DNA of 42,579 bases from an uncultured Pseudomonadota bacterium (GTDB taxonomy: Bacteria > Pseudomonadota > Gammaproteobacteria > Burkholderiales > Methylophilaceae). The position numbers and the translations under genes are program-made. How positions within the stretch are numbered: the stretch's first letter is position 1; each line of letters starts with the position of its first letter. Under the pieces are notes generated by a model. The model saw only the letters and a list, made by a program, of their open reading frames with translations, had not been told where the DNA came from and ran no database searches. Of this stretch, positions 7,327-18,796 are shown one piece after another. The stretch spans positions 1 through 42,579 of the forward strand of contig CAIRBH010000024.1 in assembly GCA_903876765.1 (NCBI GenBank), written 5' to 3'.

Positions 7327-8523
7327 ATGCGATTTTTAATGGCCTTAATCTGCTTATTGCTATGCGGTGAGCTATATGCTCATGAGGAGCATACCAAACA
7401 GCAAGCCGTCAGGTTGGCGATAAGCCTAGCATTTGATGCCCAAGGTCATCTGTGGCGCGCTAGCGAAAAAGACGGCTATATTTGGGTCGATAGCAGCCCA
7501 GATTTAGGCAAAACTTTTTCTAAACCTGTGCAAGTCAACCCGCAACCACAGCAAATTGGCGCAGATGGCGAAGCGAGGCCAAAAATTGCCATAGGCCCAC
7601 AAGGCCATATTTATCTAACTTGGACCGAAGCGCTAAAAAAACCATTTGCTGGGTATATTTGGTTTGCTCGTTCTATCAATCAGGGTAAAAATTTCGAAAC
7701 CCCTTATATCGTGCATCAAGACCGCGCAGAAATTACCCACCGTTTTGATGCGTTAAATGTGGCTAAAGACGGCACTGTGACAGTTGTTTGGGTAGATAAG
7801 CGTGATTTAATTGCTGCCAAAGCAGCGGGCAAAGCCTATGACGGCGCAGCCATTTACTATGCCGTATCATTAAACCATGGGACAAGTTTTGCCACAGAAC
7901 AAAAGCTGGCCGATAGTAGCTGTGAATGTTGCCGCATTGCCCTGACCAATAAGCCCGATGGCAGTGTGGTTGCCATGTGGCGCCATGTATTTGCAGGTAG
8001 CGAGCGTGACCACATGCTGGCTGAAATTCCTCATCGCGCTGAGCAAACCCCAGTGGTCAAACGTGCGACTTTTGGCCGCTGGAAAATAGACGGTTGCCCA
8101 CATCACGGCGCGGCATTAGCCAGTGGCGGCGAAGCTAAAGACTGGTGGGGATACCACATGGCTTGGTTTGACGGCGGCAATGAGGATAGCGGTAAAAATG
8201 CCAGTTTGTTTTATGCGCGTATGGATGGCGAGGCTTGGGTGTCGTCACCAGCTAAAAAATTTGGTAATCAAAAAAATCAGGCTGGCCACCCCGCCTTACT
8301 CAGTGATAGTGATAATGTTTGGTTGGTTTGGCGCGAAACAGCCGCCAAGACTAATACAGTCATGGCGATGTTTTCAAGCGATGGCGGCAGAAGCTGGGCT
8401 GCGGCCAAAGAGCTTGCCAGTACGGCAGATAAGGCCGATTATCCGCAATTAATTGCGCATGGCCAGCAAGTATATTTAGTCTGGAATACGCTCAAAGATG
8501 GTTTGCAAGTGATTGCATTGTAA
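7327..8523 (+). CDS. Secreted sialidase-like beta-propeller protein with CxCC motif
   Basis: This 398-aa protein has a short signal peptide (1-18, ending LYA). The mature N-terminus would be His-Glu-Glu-His. The body shows repeated propeller-type segments: SPDLGKTFS, SINQGKNFE, SLNHGTSFA and SSDGGRSWA, each the Asp-box-like S.D.G..W/F of BNR/sialidase repeats. It lacks a convincing sialidase active site, so it should not be taken as a sialidase. Two conserved-looking clusters stand out: C199-E-C-C202 and D-G-C257-P-H-H260-G. These could bind a metal. It follows the TonB receptor by 95 bp on the same strand and converges on the TauE/SafE gene with 14 bp between. A role as periplasmic metal-binding partner of the receptor is inference; family function is unknown to me. 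Confidence 0.65.
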   Translation: MRFLMALICLLLCGELYAHEEHTKQQAVRLAISLAFDAQGHLWRASEKDGYIWVDSSPDLGKTFSKPVQVNPQPQQIGADGEARPKIAIGPQGHIYLTWTEALKKPFAGYIWFARSINQGKNFETPYIVHQDRAEITHRFDALNVAKDGTVTVVWVDKRDLIAAKAAGKAYDGAAIYYAVSLNHGTSFATEQKLADSSCECCRIALTNKPDGSVVAMWRHVFAGSERDHMLAEIPHRAEQTPVVKRATFGRWKIDGCPHHGAALASGGEAKDWWGYHMAWFDGGNEDSGKNASLFYARMDGEAWVSSPAKKFGNQKNQAGHPALLSDSDNVWLVWRETAAKTNTVMAMFSSDGGRSWAAAKELASTADKADYPQLIAHGQQVYLVWNTLKDGLQVIAL

Positions 8524-8537
8524 ATTTTAAATCTCGC

Positions 8538-9197
8538 TTACAAACACCACACTTTGGTATTATGGCTGAGGGCCATCCAAATAGCCCATGCGCTGGCGCT
8601 ACTTAAGAGCAGACCCGCTAAGCGCATACCGTAAGGTTCTACCAGAGTAGTTTTGAGCTTTAACCATGCCCAAGGTGCAAAAAATAAAGAAATACCTGAG
8701 CCTATGGCAAACGCCGCCATGCTGATAGCCCCACCAATTGGATTGCCATTAAATGAGGCAATAATCAATGCCGAATAAAGTAAACCGCAGGGCATAAGCG
8801 CCCACAACATGCCTATATAAAAATAGCCGCCTTGCACTAGGCTGAGCTTTTTGACATATCGCCAAATAGTTCTGCCTGCTTGATCAATCCAAACTGGCTG
8901 ACGCGCATAGATGACCAGTATCACGCCCCAGAAAAAAACCAGCACATGAAAGAATGTCCATAAAGGATGTAGTATGGCACTATAGCTAGACAGCCATGCG
9001 ATACTTTGAATAGCAAAAGTCGCAATCGCTCCCAACAGCGCGTAGCCACATAATCGACCTAAATGATAGAGCTGAATGGCATAAGGCTTTTCTTGAGATT
9101 GGGTAAATGAAGTGCAAGCCGCGCCGCACATGGCCACGCAATGTGGCCCGCCAGCCAAACCCATCAGCAGTGCGCTATAAGTCAGTGCAGTTTGCAT
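8538..9197 (-). CDS. TauE/SafE-like (DsbD_2-type) membrane protein linked to cbb3 oxidase assembly
   Basis: This 219-aa inner-membrane protein has about six hydrophobic helices. Helix 1 contains GLAGGPHCVAMCGAAC, the conserved GxxHCxxMCG motif of the family annotated 'sulfite exporter TauE/SafE' or DsbD_2. A second conserved segment, ALMPCGLLYSAL, follows at about 140. Members next to cco genes are thought to help copper delivery or cytochrome maturation, but transport of sulfite or of metal is unproven. The gene starts 5 bp after ccoS and is the last of the operon ccoI-ccoS-this gene. The Cys/His pair in helix 1 is a plausible metal ligand set. Confidence 0.75.
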   Translation of the reverse strand: MQTALTYSALLMGLAGGPHCVAMCGAACTSFTQSQEKPYAIQLYHLGRLCGYALLGAIATFAIQSIAWLSSYSAILHPLWTFFHVLVFFWGVILVIYARQPVWIDQAGRTIWRYVKKLSLVQGGYFYIGMLWALMPCGLLYSALIIASFNGNPIGGAISMAAFAIGSGISLFFAPWAWLKLKTTLVEPYGMRLAGLLLSSASAWAIWMALSHNTKVWCL

Positions 9198-9202
9198 ACT
9201 AG

Positions 9203-9346
9203 CTAGTCTTGGTCCTCTTCAAAAATTCTTCTGCCTTCTTCTTCTATGTCTTCAAATTGGCCGCGGTAAACCGCCCACCATAGGCCGCCCAATACGACAA
9301 GTGCCATGACAACAGAAAGCGGAATAAGTATAAATAAAATATCCAT
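9203..9346 (-). CDS. ccoS: cbb3-type cytochrome oxidase assembly protein CcoS
   Basis: This 47-aa protein has one transmembrane helix: MDILFILIPLSVVMALVVLG, then GLWWAVYRGQFEDIEEEG and an acidic tail. The pattern of a short hydrophobic start, W-x2-Y-x-GQFEDLE-like motif and acidic end is characteristic of CcoS, which is needed for cofactor insertion into cbb3 oxidase. ATG 9346 is 2 bp beyond the ccoI stop codon, so translation is probably coupled, and the next gene follows after 5 bp. Confidence 0.93.
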   Translation of the reverse strand: MDILFILIPLSVVMALVVLGGLWWAVYRGQFEDIEEEGRRIFEEDQD

Positions 9347-9348
9347 TA

Positions 9349-11925
<2,577 letters not shown>

Positions 11926-11968
11926 TCAGCCCCATACTAGTGGCAGAACAAATGAAATGGAGTGAAAT

Positions 11969-14560
11969 ATGCGCTTTGATAAATTAACAACTAAATTTCA
12001 ACAAGCACTCAATGAGGCACAAAGTTTAGCCGTTGCAAATGACAGCCCGACCATAGAATCGCTGCATTTACTAGACGCGCTAGTCAAGCAGGAAGACGGA
12101 GGCACCAGTTCTTTGTTAGCACATGCTGGGGTACATTTAATCCCAGTTAAAGCAGCACTGGCGAGTGCTATTAGCAACTTGCCGAAGTCAAGCGACAGCG
12201 CTGGCGAAGTCGCCATTTCACGCGATCTGAATAATTTATTGAATATCACGGACAAGCTCGCCCTCAAACGCGGCGACGGCTTTATTGCCAGTGAAATGTT
12301 TTTGCTGGCATTGCTTGACGATAAAGGCCCAGCTGGCAAATTACTCAAAACGCATGGTTTATCTAAAGCGGCCTTAGAACAAGCGATTAACGAGGTGCGT
12401 GGCGGCGAGCAAGTGAATGCCTCTGACGCTGAGTCTAATCGAGAATCCCTGAAAAAATATACGGTAGACCTGACTGAAAGAGCGGGTTTAGGCAAGCTAG
12501 ACCCTGTCATAGGTCGCGATGATGAAATACGCCGTGTCATTCAAGTGTTGATGCGTCGCACTAAAAATAACCCCGTATTAATTGGTGAACCTGGTGTTGG
12601 CAAAACCGCCATTATTGAAGGTTTGGCGCAGCGCATTGTCAATAGCGAAGTGCCCGATTCACTCAAAGGTAAAAAAGTATTGTCCTTAGATATGGCGGCT
12701 TTACTCGCGGGCACTAAATACCGAGGCGATTTTGAGGAGCGTCTAAAATCTGTGCTCAAAGAGCTCTCTCAAGATCAGGGTCAAACCATATTATTTATTG
12801 ATGAAATTCACACCATGGTTGGCGCAGGCAAGGCTGAAGGCGCCATGGATGCTGGCAATATGCTCAAACCTGCATTGGCGCGCGGTGAATTGCACTGCGT
12901 AGGGGCAACCACACTAGATGAATATCGCAAATACATAGAAAAAGACGCGGCATTAGAGCGCCGCTTTCAGAAAGTACTGGTGGATGAGCCCAGCGTTGAG
13001 GCCACCATTGCCATTTTGCGCGGCTTACAAGAAAAGTATGAATTGCACCATGGGGTAGAAATTACTGACCCAGCGATTGTGGCTGCCGCCGAGCTATCGC
13101 ATCGCTACATTACTGATAGATTCTTGCCCGACAAAGCCATTGATTTGATTGATGAGGCAGCGTCACGCATTAAGATGGAAATAGACTCTAAACCCGAGAT
13201 TATGGATAAACTGGAGCGTCGTTTAATTCAGCTAAAAATTGAGCGTGAAGCAGTGCGCCGTGAAAAAGACGAGGGCAGTAAAAAGCGTTTTGACCTCATT
13301 GAAGAAGAAATCAATAAATTAGGCCGCGAATATGCTGATTTAGAAGAGATATGGAAAGCTGAAAAAGCCCAAGTACAAGGCTCTTCAAATATCAAAGAAG
13401 CGATTGAAAAAGTCAAATTTGAGATGGAAGAAGCGACCCGTAAAGGCGAGTGGCAAAGAGTTTCTGAATTGCAATATGGCAAACTGCCTGCGCTTGAAGC
13501 GCAGTTAAAACAGGCATCCAATGTGGAAGCAAGCTCCAGCCTAGGTAAAAATAAAATGTTACGCACTGAAGTAGGCGCAGACGAGATTGCCGAAGTGGTA
13601 AGCCGCGCGACTGGCATTCCTGTGGCAAAAATGATGCAGGGTGAGCGTGGCAAGTTGCTGACGATGGAAACAAAATTGCATGAACGCGTGGTCGGACAAG
13701 ACGAGGCCGTCCGATTAGTCTCTGATGCGATTCGCCGTTCGCGTTCAGGCTTAGGCGACCCTTCTCGCCCTTACGGTAGTTTCTTATTTTTAGGCCCCAC
13801 TGGCGTCGGCAAAACTGAGCTTTGTAAGGCATTAGCTGGCTTCTTGTTTGATAGCGAAGACCATTTAATTCGTATTGATATGAGCGAATTTATGGAAAAA
13901 CATTCGGTAGCACGCATGATAGGTGCGCCGCCAGGCTATGTCGGCTATGAAGAAGGTGGCGCTTTAACCGAGGCAGTACGCCGCAAACCCTACAGTGTTA
14001 TTTTGCTAGATGAAGTAGAAAAGGCCCATCCAGACGTATTTAATGTGCTGCTGCAAGTGCTAGATGATGGTAGGTTGACCGATGGTCAAGGACGTACGGT
14101 GGACTTCAAAAATACCGTGATTATCATGACCAGTAATTTAGGCTCGCAAATGATACAAAGTATGAGCGACCAAGATTACCAAGTTGTGAAACTCGCGGTG
14201 ATGGGCGAAGTGAAAACGCATTTTAGGCCAGAATTTGTCAATCGCATTGATGAAGTGGTGGTTTTTCATGCCTTGGATGAAGCGAATATTAAGTCTATTA
14301 CCAGCATACAGTTGCAATATTTGGCTAAGCGGCTGGCCGCGATGGATATGCAAATGCAGATTAGCGATGCTGCTATTAGCGAAATAGCCAATGCAGGTTT
14401 TGACCCAGTCTATGGCGCAAGACCGCTCAAACGTGCGATTCAGTCTGAGATTGAAAACCCACTGGCACGTGAAATTCTGATGGGGCATTTTGTCGCTAAA
14501 GACATCATCCATATAGATGTGAAGGCAGGTAAAATCGTATTTTCAAAATCTGCCAGCTAA
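11969..14560 (+). CDS. clpB: ClpB disaggregase, Hsp100 AAA+ chaperone
   Basis: This 863-aa cytoplasmic protein is full length for ClpB. It rescues aggregated proteins with DnaK. An N-terminal Clp repeat domain (1-145) is followed by AAA-1 with Walker A GEPGVGKT (206-213) and Walker B ILFIDE. The coiled-coil middle domain (about 410-525) is present, which separates ClpB from ClpA. AAA-2 has GPTGVGKT near 609 and ends with the GARPLKRAI sensor-2 motif. The start ATG has GGAG six bases upstream. A near-perfect sigma-32 promoter precedes it. yjbQ follows after a short gap on the same strand. Confidence 0.98.
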   Translation: MRFDKLTTKFQQALNEAQSLAVANDSPTIESLHLLDALVKQEDGGTSSLLAHAGVHLIPVKAALASAISNLPKSSDSAGEVAISRDLNNLLNITDKLALKRGDGFIASEMFLLALLDDKGPAGKLLKTHGLSKAALEQAINEVRGGEQVNASDAESNRESLKKYTVDLTERAGLGKLDPVIGRDDEIRRVIQVLMRRTKNNPVLIGEPGVGKTAIIEGLAQRIVNSEVPDSLKGKKVLSLDMAALLAGTKYRGDFEERLKSVLKELSQDQGQTILFIDEIHTMVGAGKAEGAMDAGNMLKPALARGELHCVGATTLDEYRKYIEKDAALERRFQKVLVDEPSVEATIAILRGLQEKYELHHGVEITDPAIVAAAELSHRYITDRFLPDKAIDLIDEAASRIKMEIDSKPEIMDKLERRLIQLKIEREAVRREKDEGSKKRFDLIEEEINKLGREYADLEEIWKAEKAQVQGSSNIKEAIEKVKFEMEEATRKGEWQRVSELQYGKLPALEAQLKQASNVEASSSLGKNKMLRTEVGADEIAEVVSRATGIPVAKMMQGERGKLLTMETKLHERVVGQDEAVRLVSDAIRRSRSGLGDPSRPYGSFLFLGPTGVGKTELCKALAGFLFDSEDHLIRIDMSEFMEKHSVARMIGAPPGYVGYEEGGALTEAVRRKPYSVILLDEVEKAHPDVFNVLLQVLDDGRLTDGQGRTVDFKNTVIIMTSNLGSQMIQSMSDQDYQVVKLAVMGEVKTHFRPEFVNRIDEVVVFHALDEANIKSITSIQLQYLAKRLAAMDMQMQISDAAISEIANAGFDPVYGARPLKRAIQSEIENPLAREILMGHFVAKDIIHIDVKAGKIVFSKSAS

Positions 14561-14591
14561 TACTTAGCTGTCATTGACTAAGGTTAGGAAA

Positions 14592-15011
14592 ATGCAACAA
14601 CTTACCCAGCAAATTACCGTGCAAACCGATGGCCGCCGACTTTACGACATCACCAGTGAAGTCAAGGCTTGGGCTAACAATAGCGGTCTAGCGACAGGCT
14701 TAATAACGCTCTATATTCAACACACATCAGCCAGCCTGTTGATTAATGAAAATTACGACCAAGACGTGCTGGTTGATATGGAAGCGTTTTTTAACCGCCT
14801 AGTGCCCGATGGCGACCCCTTATTTATTCATACCATAGAAGGGCCAGACGATATGCCTGCCCATATCCGTAGCGCACTTACACAAACGCATTTATCTATT
14901 CCGCTATTAAATGGCAAGCTGGCCTTAGGGCAATGGCAAGGCATTTTTTTGTATGAACATCGCCATCTGCAAAGTCAGCGTAAAATTTTGTTACACCTGA
15001 TAGGCCAATAA
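14592..15011 (+). CDS. YjbQ/UPF0047 family protein
   Basis: This 139-aa single-domain cytoplasmic protein belongs to the UPF0047 (YjbQ) family. Family hallmarks are HTSASLLINENYD, MEAFFNRLVP, HTIEGPDDMPAHIRSAL and QGIFLYEHR. Some members have weak thiamine-phosphate synthase activity in vitro, but the physiological role is unresolved. I place the start at ATG 14592, preceded by TTAGGAAA; an in-frame TTG at 14574 would add six residues and has no ribosome site. It lies 31 bp after clpB. Confidence 0.9.
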   Translation: MQQLTQQITVQTDGRRLYDITSEVKAWANNSGLATGLITLYIQHTSASLLINENYDQDVLVDMEAFFNRLVPDGDPLFIHTIEGPDDMPAHIRSALTQTHLSIPLLNGKLALGQWQGIFLYEHRHLQSQRKILLHLIGQ

Positions 15012-15107
15012 CAATTGAACACAAATCGGTTACATCACAGTCATGGCTGGGCATGAAGCTTAAGCTAAAATAGCTAGCAATTAATCTCTTAAAAAAGGAA
15101 AGTGCTG

Positions 15108-15362
15108 ATGTCTATATTATTACGTTGTCTGTTAACTCTAGGTTTGACCGCCAGCATACTCGCCGCATGCGAGCAAAAAGCCGCTGTCGCCCCTAGCGCA
15201 GCACCAGCCGCACCAGCGACTGCACAAGCCGTAGAAAAAGAAGTGACTGGCGGTTACGAACCCAGCGCAGATGAGCGCGTGCCTGGCATTACCATAGACG
15301 CTGCGGCGCTAGATGCCGCTCTAATTGCCGCCGAAGCCGAGGCCGATAAGCCTAAAAAATAA
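15108..15362 (+). CDS. Small Ala-rich lipoprotein, function unknown
   Basis: This 84-aa predicted lipoprotein has a signal peptide ending in lipobox LAAC, so Cys21 would be lipidated. The remainder is low-complexity, rich in Ala, Pro and Glu, with a conserved-looking GGYEPSADERVPGITID segment. ATG 15108 follows AAGGAAAG at good spacing; GTG 15102 is possible but closer. It converges with the SCO1 gene. I do not recognise a family; abundant small lipoproteins of this kind are common in Methylophilaceae-like genomes. Confidence 0.75.
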   Translation: MSILLRCLLTLGLTASILAACEQKAAVAPSAAPAAPATAQAVEKEVTGGYEPSADERVPGITIDAAALDAALIAAEAEADKPKK

Positions 15363-15424
15363 CGCCGTACTAGCCTGTTGGCTTAATATGGCGTGGGTTG
15401 TGATGGCGTCAATAGCCAGTAAAT

Positions 15425-16000
15425 TTAAAGTATCAGCTTAAGGTCATGCGCAATATCAGCTGGCTTTTCGCCATAATCAATATAAAGTCTGATTTTTCCT
15501 GCTTTATCAAATACATACATGCCTGCACTATGGTCAACGGTATAGCCGCCTTTACCTTGCGCGTCTACTTTTTTGGCGTAAATTTTAAAGTTTGCTGCTG
15601 TTGCGGCTGTTTCTTGCTCGTTACCGCGTAAGCCTATAAAACGCTTATCAAAAGATGGAACAAATTGAGCGAGTACCGCTTGCGTGTCTCGCTCTGGGTC
15701 TAGCGTGACAAATAATACTTGCAACTCATCTGCACGCGCCCCCAATAGCTTCATGGTTTTTTTTAGATCTAGCATAGTGGTAGGACATACGTCTGGACAA
15801 TGCGTATAACCAAAAAACAGCACCACTGCTTTCCCTTTAAAATCTGCCAAACTACGCGGCTTTCCGCTATGGTCAGTCAGGCTTAAGGTCTGTGCAAAGT
15901 CTGCACCAGTAATATCAGTAGCAACGTATCGATTAGCCTCAGTAGCTGGTTGGCAAGCCATTAAAACCGTTATACATAAACCCAGCAGAAAATAGCGCAT
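15425..16000 (-). CDS. SCO1/SenC copper chaperone lipoprotein
   Basis: This 191-aa protein has lipobox LMAC (Cys16 lipidated) and a thioredoxin-like domain. It carries the copper-binding CPDVC (C-x3-C, about residues 73-77, in FFGYTHCPDVCPTT) and the distal His in VDHSAG. SCO proteins deliver or reduce copper sites of cytochrome oxidases, outside the inner membrane. In alphaproteobacteria senC often neighbours regA; here regBA and ccoI-ccoS are 3.5-13 kb away, which supports a shared copper and oxidase theme. It diverges from ilvE over 139 bp. Confidence 0.93.
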   Translation of the reverse strand: MRYFLLGLCITVLMACQPATEANRYVATDITGADFAQTLSLTDHSGKPRSLADFKGKAVVLFFGYTHCPDVCPTTMLDLKKTMKLLGARADELQVLFVTLDPERDTQAVLAQFVPSFDKRFIGLRGNEQETAATAANFKIYAKKVDAQGKGGYTVDHSAGMYVFDKAGKIRLYIDYGEKPADIAHDLKLIL

Positions 16001-16139
16001 ATCACTTCAAACCCTGATTAATCTTTATCTTGATGAATATATCTTTACATTTAAAGCATATTTGATTTTAACATGCGACAAGAATTACAGCCTTTAGTTT
16101 ACAATATTACTTTTACAAGTTTCCTTCAAAAGGCGCAAT

Positions 16140-17072
16140 ATGGCAATTCCAACCTCAATGGCAGACCGCGACGGCGTAATTTGGTACGACGGGCAGATGG
16201 TCAACTGGCGCGATGCCACAACTCACGTGTTAACGCATACCTTGCATTATGGCATGGGCGTTTTTGAAGGCGTACGCGCTTATAAAACCGACAAAGGCAC
16301 TGCTATTTTTCGCCTAAAAGAGCATACAGACCGCTTATTTCGTAGCGCCCATATTTTGCAAATGAAAATGCCATACAGCAAAGAACAGCTCATGGAAGCG
16401 CAAAAAGCCGCTGTACGCGAAAATAATTTAGAATCTGCCTACATGCGCCCTATGGCTTTTTATGGCGCCGAGGCAATGGGCATTTCTGCTAAAACGCTAT
16501 CAACCCATGTCATTGTAGCCGCTTGGAAGTGGGGCGCGTACATGGGCCAAGATGCCTTAGACAATGGCATTCGCGTTAAAACATCGTCATTCTCACGGCA
16601 TCACGTTAATATTACCATGTGTAAAGCTAAAGCCAACGGTAACTATATGAATAGCATTTTAGCGCACCAAGAAGCCGCGCTTGATGGCTACGACGAAGCG
16701 CTGCTATTAGATGTGGATGGCTTTGTTGCAGAAGGCTCAGGCGAAAATATATTTATTATTCGTAATGGTAAGCTCTACACCCCAGACCTCACTAGCGCAT
16801 TAGAAGGCATTACCCGCGACACCATTTTACAACTGGCGGCAGAAATCGGCTTAACCGTGATTGAAAAACGCATTACCCGTGACGAAGTATATACCGCTGA
16901 CGAAGCGTTCTTTACTGGTACTGCCGCGGAAGTAACCCCTATCCGCGAGCTTGACCGCCGTCTTATTGGCGCGGGCACGGCTGGGCCAATTACCAAACAA
17001 TTACAAAAAATGTACTTCGACGCGGTGACTGGCAAATCAGCCAAACACGCACACTGGCTCACTTTGGTATAA
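16140..17072 (+). CDS. ilvE: Branched-chain amino acid aminotransferase
   Basis: This 310-aa fold-type IV PLP enzyme (EC 2.6.1.42) does the last step of Val, Ile and Leu synthesis with glutamate as amino donor. Visible are HYGMGVFEGVRAY near the start, the catalytic-lysine region KANGNYMNSILA, and the cofactor-phosphate region GSGENIF with GITRDTI. Length matches E. coli IlvE. A CHCC zinc-finger gene follows after 9 bp. The upstream 139 bp is shared with SCO1; I see no leader-peptide attenuator. Confidence 0.96.
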   Translation: MAIPTSMADRDGVIWYDGQMVNWRDATTHVLTHTLHYGMGVFEGVRAYKTDKGTAIFRLKEHTDRLFRSAHILQMKMPYSKEQLMEAQKAAVRENNLESAYMRPMAFYGAEAMGISAKTLSTHVIVAAWKWGAYMGQDALDNGIRVKTSSFSRHHVNITMCKAKANGNYMNSILAHQEAALDGYDEALLLDVDGFVAEGSGENIFIIRNGKLYTPDLTSALEGITRDTILQLAAEIGLTVIEKRITRDEVYTADEAFFTGTAAEVTPIRELDRRLIGAGTAGPITKQLQKMYFDAVTGKSAKHAHWLTLV

Positions 17073-17081
17073 ATTCTCATT

Positions 17082-17270
17082 ATGACTATCGTAAAAGCCA
17101 TTGAAATATCAGCCCAAGATTTACCCCTACACTGCCCAAGTAAAGAGATTGCGCTTTGGTCATCACACCCTAGGGTATTTTTAGATATCAGCAAAACTGG
17201 CGAGGCCACTTGCCCTTATTGTGGCACGCGTTATGTCCTTAAAGCTGGGGAAGTTATTTCGCATCATTAA
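17082..17270 (+). CDS. CHCC-type zinc-finger protein
   Basis: This 62-aa cytoplasmic protein ends in the zf-CHCC pattern: HPRVFLDI, then CPYCGTRYVL (H, C-x2-C). The family relates to the zinc-binding NDUFS6 accessory subunit of complex I, but the role of stand-alone bacterial members is unknown. A Cys at about 18 (LHCPS) supplies the first ligand. It follows ilvE by 9 bp, the same order as in many betaproteobacteria, and converges with murI. Confidence 0.85.
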   Translation: MTIVKAIEISAQDLPLHCPSKEIALWSSHPRVFLDISKTGEATCPYCGTRYVLKAGEVISHH

Positions 17271-17334
17271 ACACGGGCTGGGCCTGATGGTGCAAATCTT
17301 GATGGTGATAAAGTCTTGATGGCATCAATCTGCG

Positions 17335-18156
17335 CTAGAACAGCGCTATTGGTGCTGGCCTACCCCACAGGTTTTCTATCACATGCTTTGCATTGTCCGC
17401 TTGGCTATTGGTCCAAAATTCAACTTGGCCTGACGCTGGGCTGCTAGCCAAACAATCCACCTCTATTAAGCGCTTTTTTAGCTGACTAGCCACTGCTGCA
17501 CCAGTGTCTATCAAGACAACATCCTGACCGACCACCTCTGTAATGAGATCTCGCACAAAAGGGTAATGGGTACAACCTAACACTATGGTATCTGCCCCTT
17601 TTGCCAATAACGGCGCGCAATATTGCCGTATTAAGTCTTGGGTGGTCTGGGCCGTCAATTCGCCACGTTCTATGCACTCCACCAAGCCCAAACATGCTTG
17701 AGTGACAACCTCGACGTTACGACCATAACTTTCTAATAATGCGGCAAATTGTGCGCTTTTGAGTGTGCCAACAGTGGCTAGCACGCCAATAATGCCATTT
17801 TTAGTCGCCTCGGCAGCTGGCTTGACTGCTGGCTCCATGCCGATAATCGGCAGACTATATCTTGCGCGCATAGCGTCAATTGCCGCAGCGGTTGCGGTAT
17901 TGCAAGCCACAACTAGCGCTTTAACCCCCTGAGCAATTAAAAAATCTGCAACAGCAAAACAGCGGGCCTGAATTTCTTCTGGAGTTTTATTGCCATAGGG
18001 CGCGTATAAACTATCAGCCACATAGAGCAATGCTTCATCTGGCAATAATGCCTGTATGTGCTTTAAAACAGAAATGCCACCTACGCCAGAGTCAAACACC
18101 CCTATCGGCTTCAACACCAACGCTGTTTCTATAGATAGGATGGGTTTTGTACGCAT
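17335..18156 (-). CDS. murI: Glutamate racemase
   Basis: This cytoplasmic enzyme (EC 5.1.1.3, about 273 aa) makes D-glutamate for peptidoglycan. It has the GVFDSGVGGISVL start and the two catalytic cysteines in VACNTATA and LGCTHYPF. I chose ATG 18156; TTG 18162, two codons upstream, is the other option. About 15 residues before the GVFDSG strand exceed the usual length slightly. It diverges from the adenosyltransferase gene. Confidence 0.95.
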   Translation of the reverse strand: MRTKPILSIETALVLKPIGVFDSGVGGISVLKHIQALLPDEALLYVADSLYAPYGNKTPEEIQARCFAVADFLIAQGVKALVVACNTATAAAIDAMRARYSLPIIGMEPAVKPAAEATKNGIIGVLATVGTLKSAQFAALLESYGRNVEVVTQACLGLVECIERGELTAQTTQDLIRQYCAPLLAKGADTIVLGCTHYPFVRDLITEVVGQDVVLIDTGAAVASQLKKRLIEVDCLASSPASGQVEFWTNSQADNAKHVIENLWGRPAPIALF

Positions 18157-18227
18157 TGCCAAGTCGTCATCAGTTACAATGTTGACATTATAAACGATTG
18201 GCAGCTTAAGCTAATAAGGACTTCCGC

Positions 18228-18782
18228 ATGGGAAATAGACTGACTAAAATTTACACACGAACTGGCGATGATGGCACCACAGGCTTGGGCGATGGCAGTC
18301 GTATTAACAAAGATAGCTTGCGAGTCGAAGCGATGGGTGATTTAGACGAGCTAAATTCCATTATAGGCATCATGCTCACAGAATCTGTGCCCACAAATTT
18401 AGCCTCTTTGCTAACGCATATTCAACATGATTTATTTAACGTGGGCGGAGAAATTTGCATTCCTGGTTACGTCATTTTGCAGCAATCACGTATTACTGAA
18501 TTAGAGCGGTCAATTGATCTATTAAACGAACAGCTAGTTCCGCTCAAGGAGTTTATCTTGCCTGGTGGCTCAAAAGCTTCTGCCTATTGCCACCTTGCAC
18601 GTACCGTGTGTCGCCGTGCTGAACGAAAACTAGTGGAATTGCATCGCAATGAAAAAGTCACAGACATTTCATTGCAATATTTAAACCGCTTGTCTGACTT
18701 ATTGTTTGTCATGTGTCGCAGTATTAACAAGCAGGCTGGCATCAGCGATGTCTTGTGGAAAAATGAGCCCAGTACAATTTAA
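18228..18782 (+). CDS. PduO-type ATP:cob(I)alamin adenosyltransferase
   Basis: This 184-aa enzyme (EC 2.5.1.17) forms adenosylcobalamin from cob(I)alamin and ATP. The N-terminal ATP site reads KIYTRTGDDGTTGLGDGSR; the conserved E-A-x-G-D-L-D-E-L-N segment and the trimer-interface stretch RRAERKLVEL with QYLNRLSDLLFV follow. AAGGAC precedes ATG 18228. It is followed after 14 bp by pcnB, so it may head that operon. No corrinoid synthesis genes are nearby. Confidence 0.93.
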   Translation: MGNRLTKIYTRTGDDGTTGLGDGSRINKDSLRVEAMGDLDELNSIIGIMLTESVPTNLASLLTHIQHDLFNVGGEICIPGYVILQQSRITELERSIDLLNEQLVPLKEFILPGGSKASAYCHLARTVCRRAERKLVELHRNEKVTDISLQYLNRLSDLLFVMCRSINKQAGISDVLWKNEPSTI

Positions 18783-18796
18783 GTTATAATCCACGC

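Noticed and set aside
7327..8523. True exo-alpha-sialidase
   Set aside because: Asp-box-like repeats are present but the arginine triad and other catalytic residues are not evident, while Cys/His motifs dominate.
17316..17328. FNR-like site TTGAT-GGC-ATCAA
   Set aside because: The spacer is 3 bp, not the 4 bp FNR needs, and it lies between convergent genes, where no promoter is expected.
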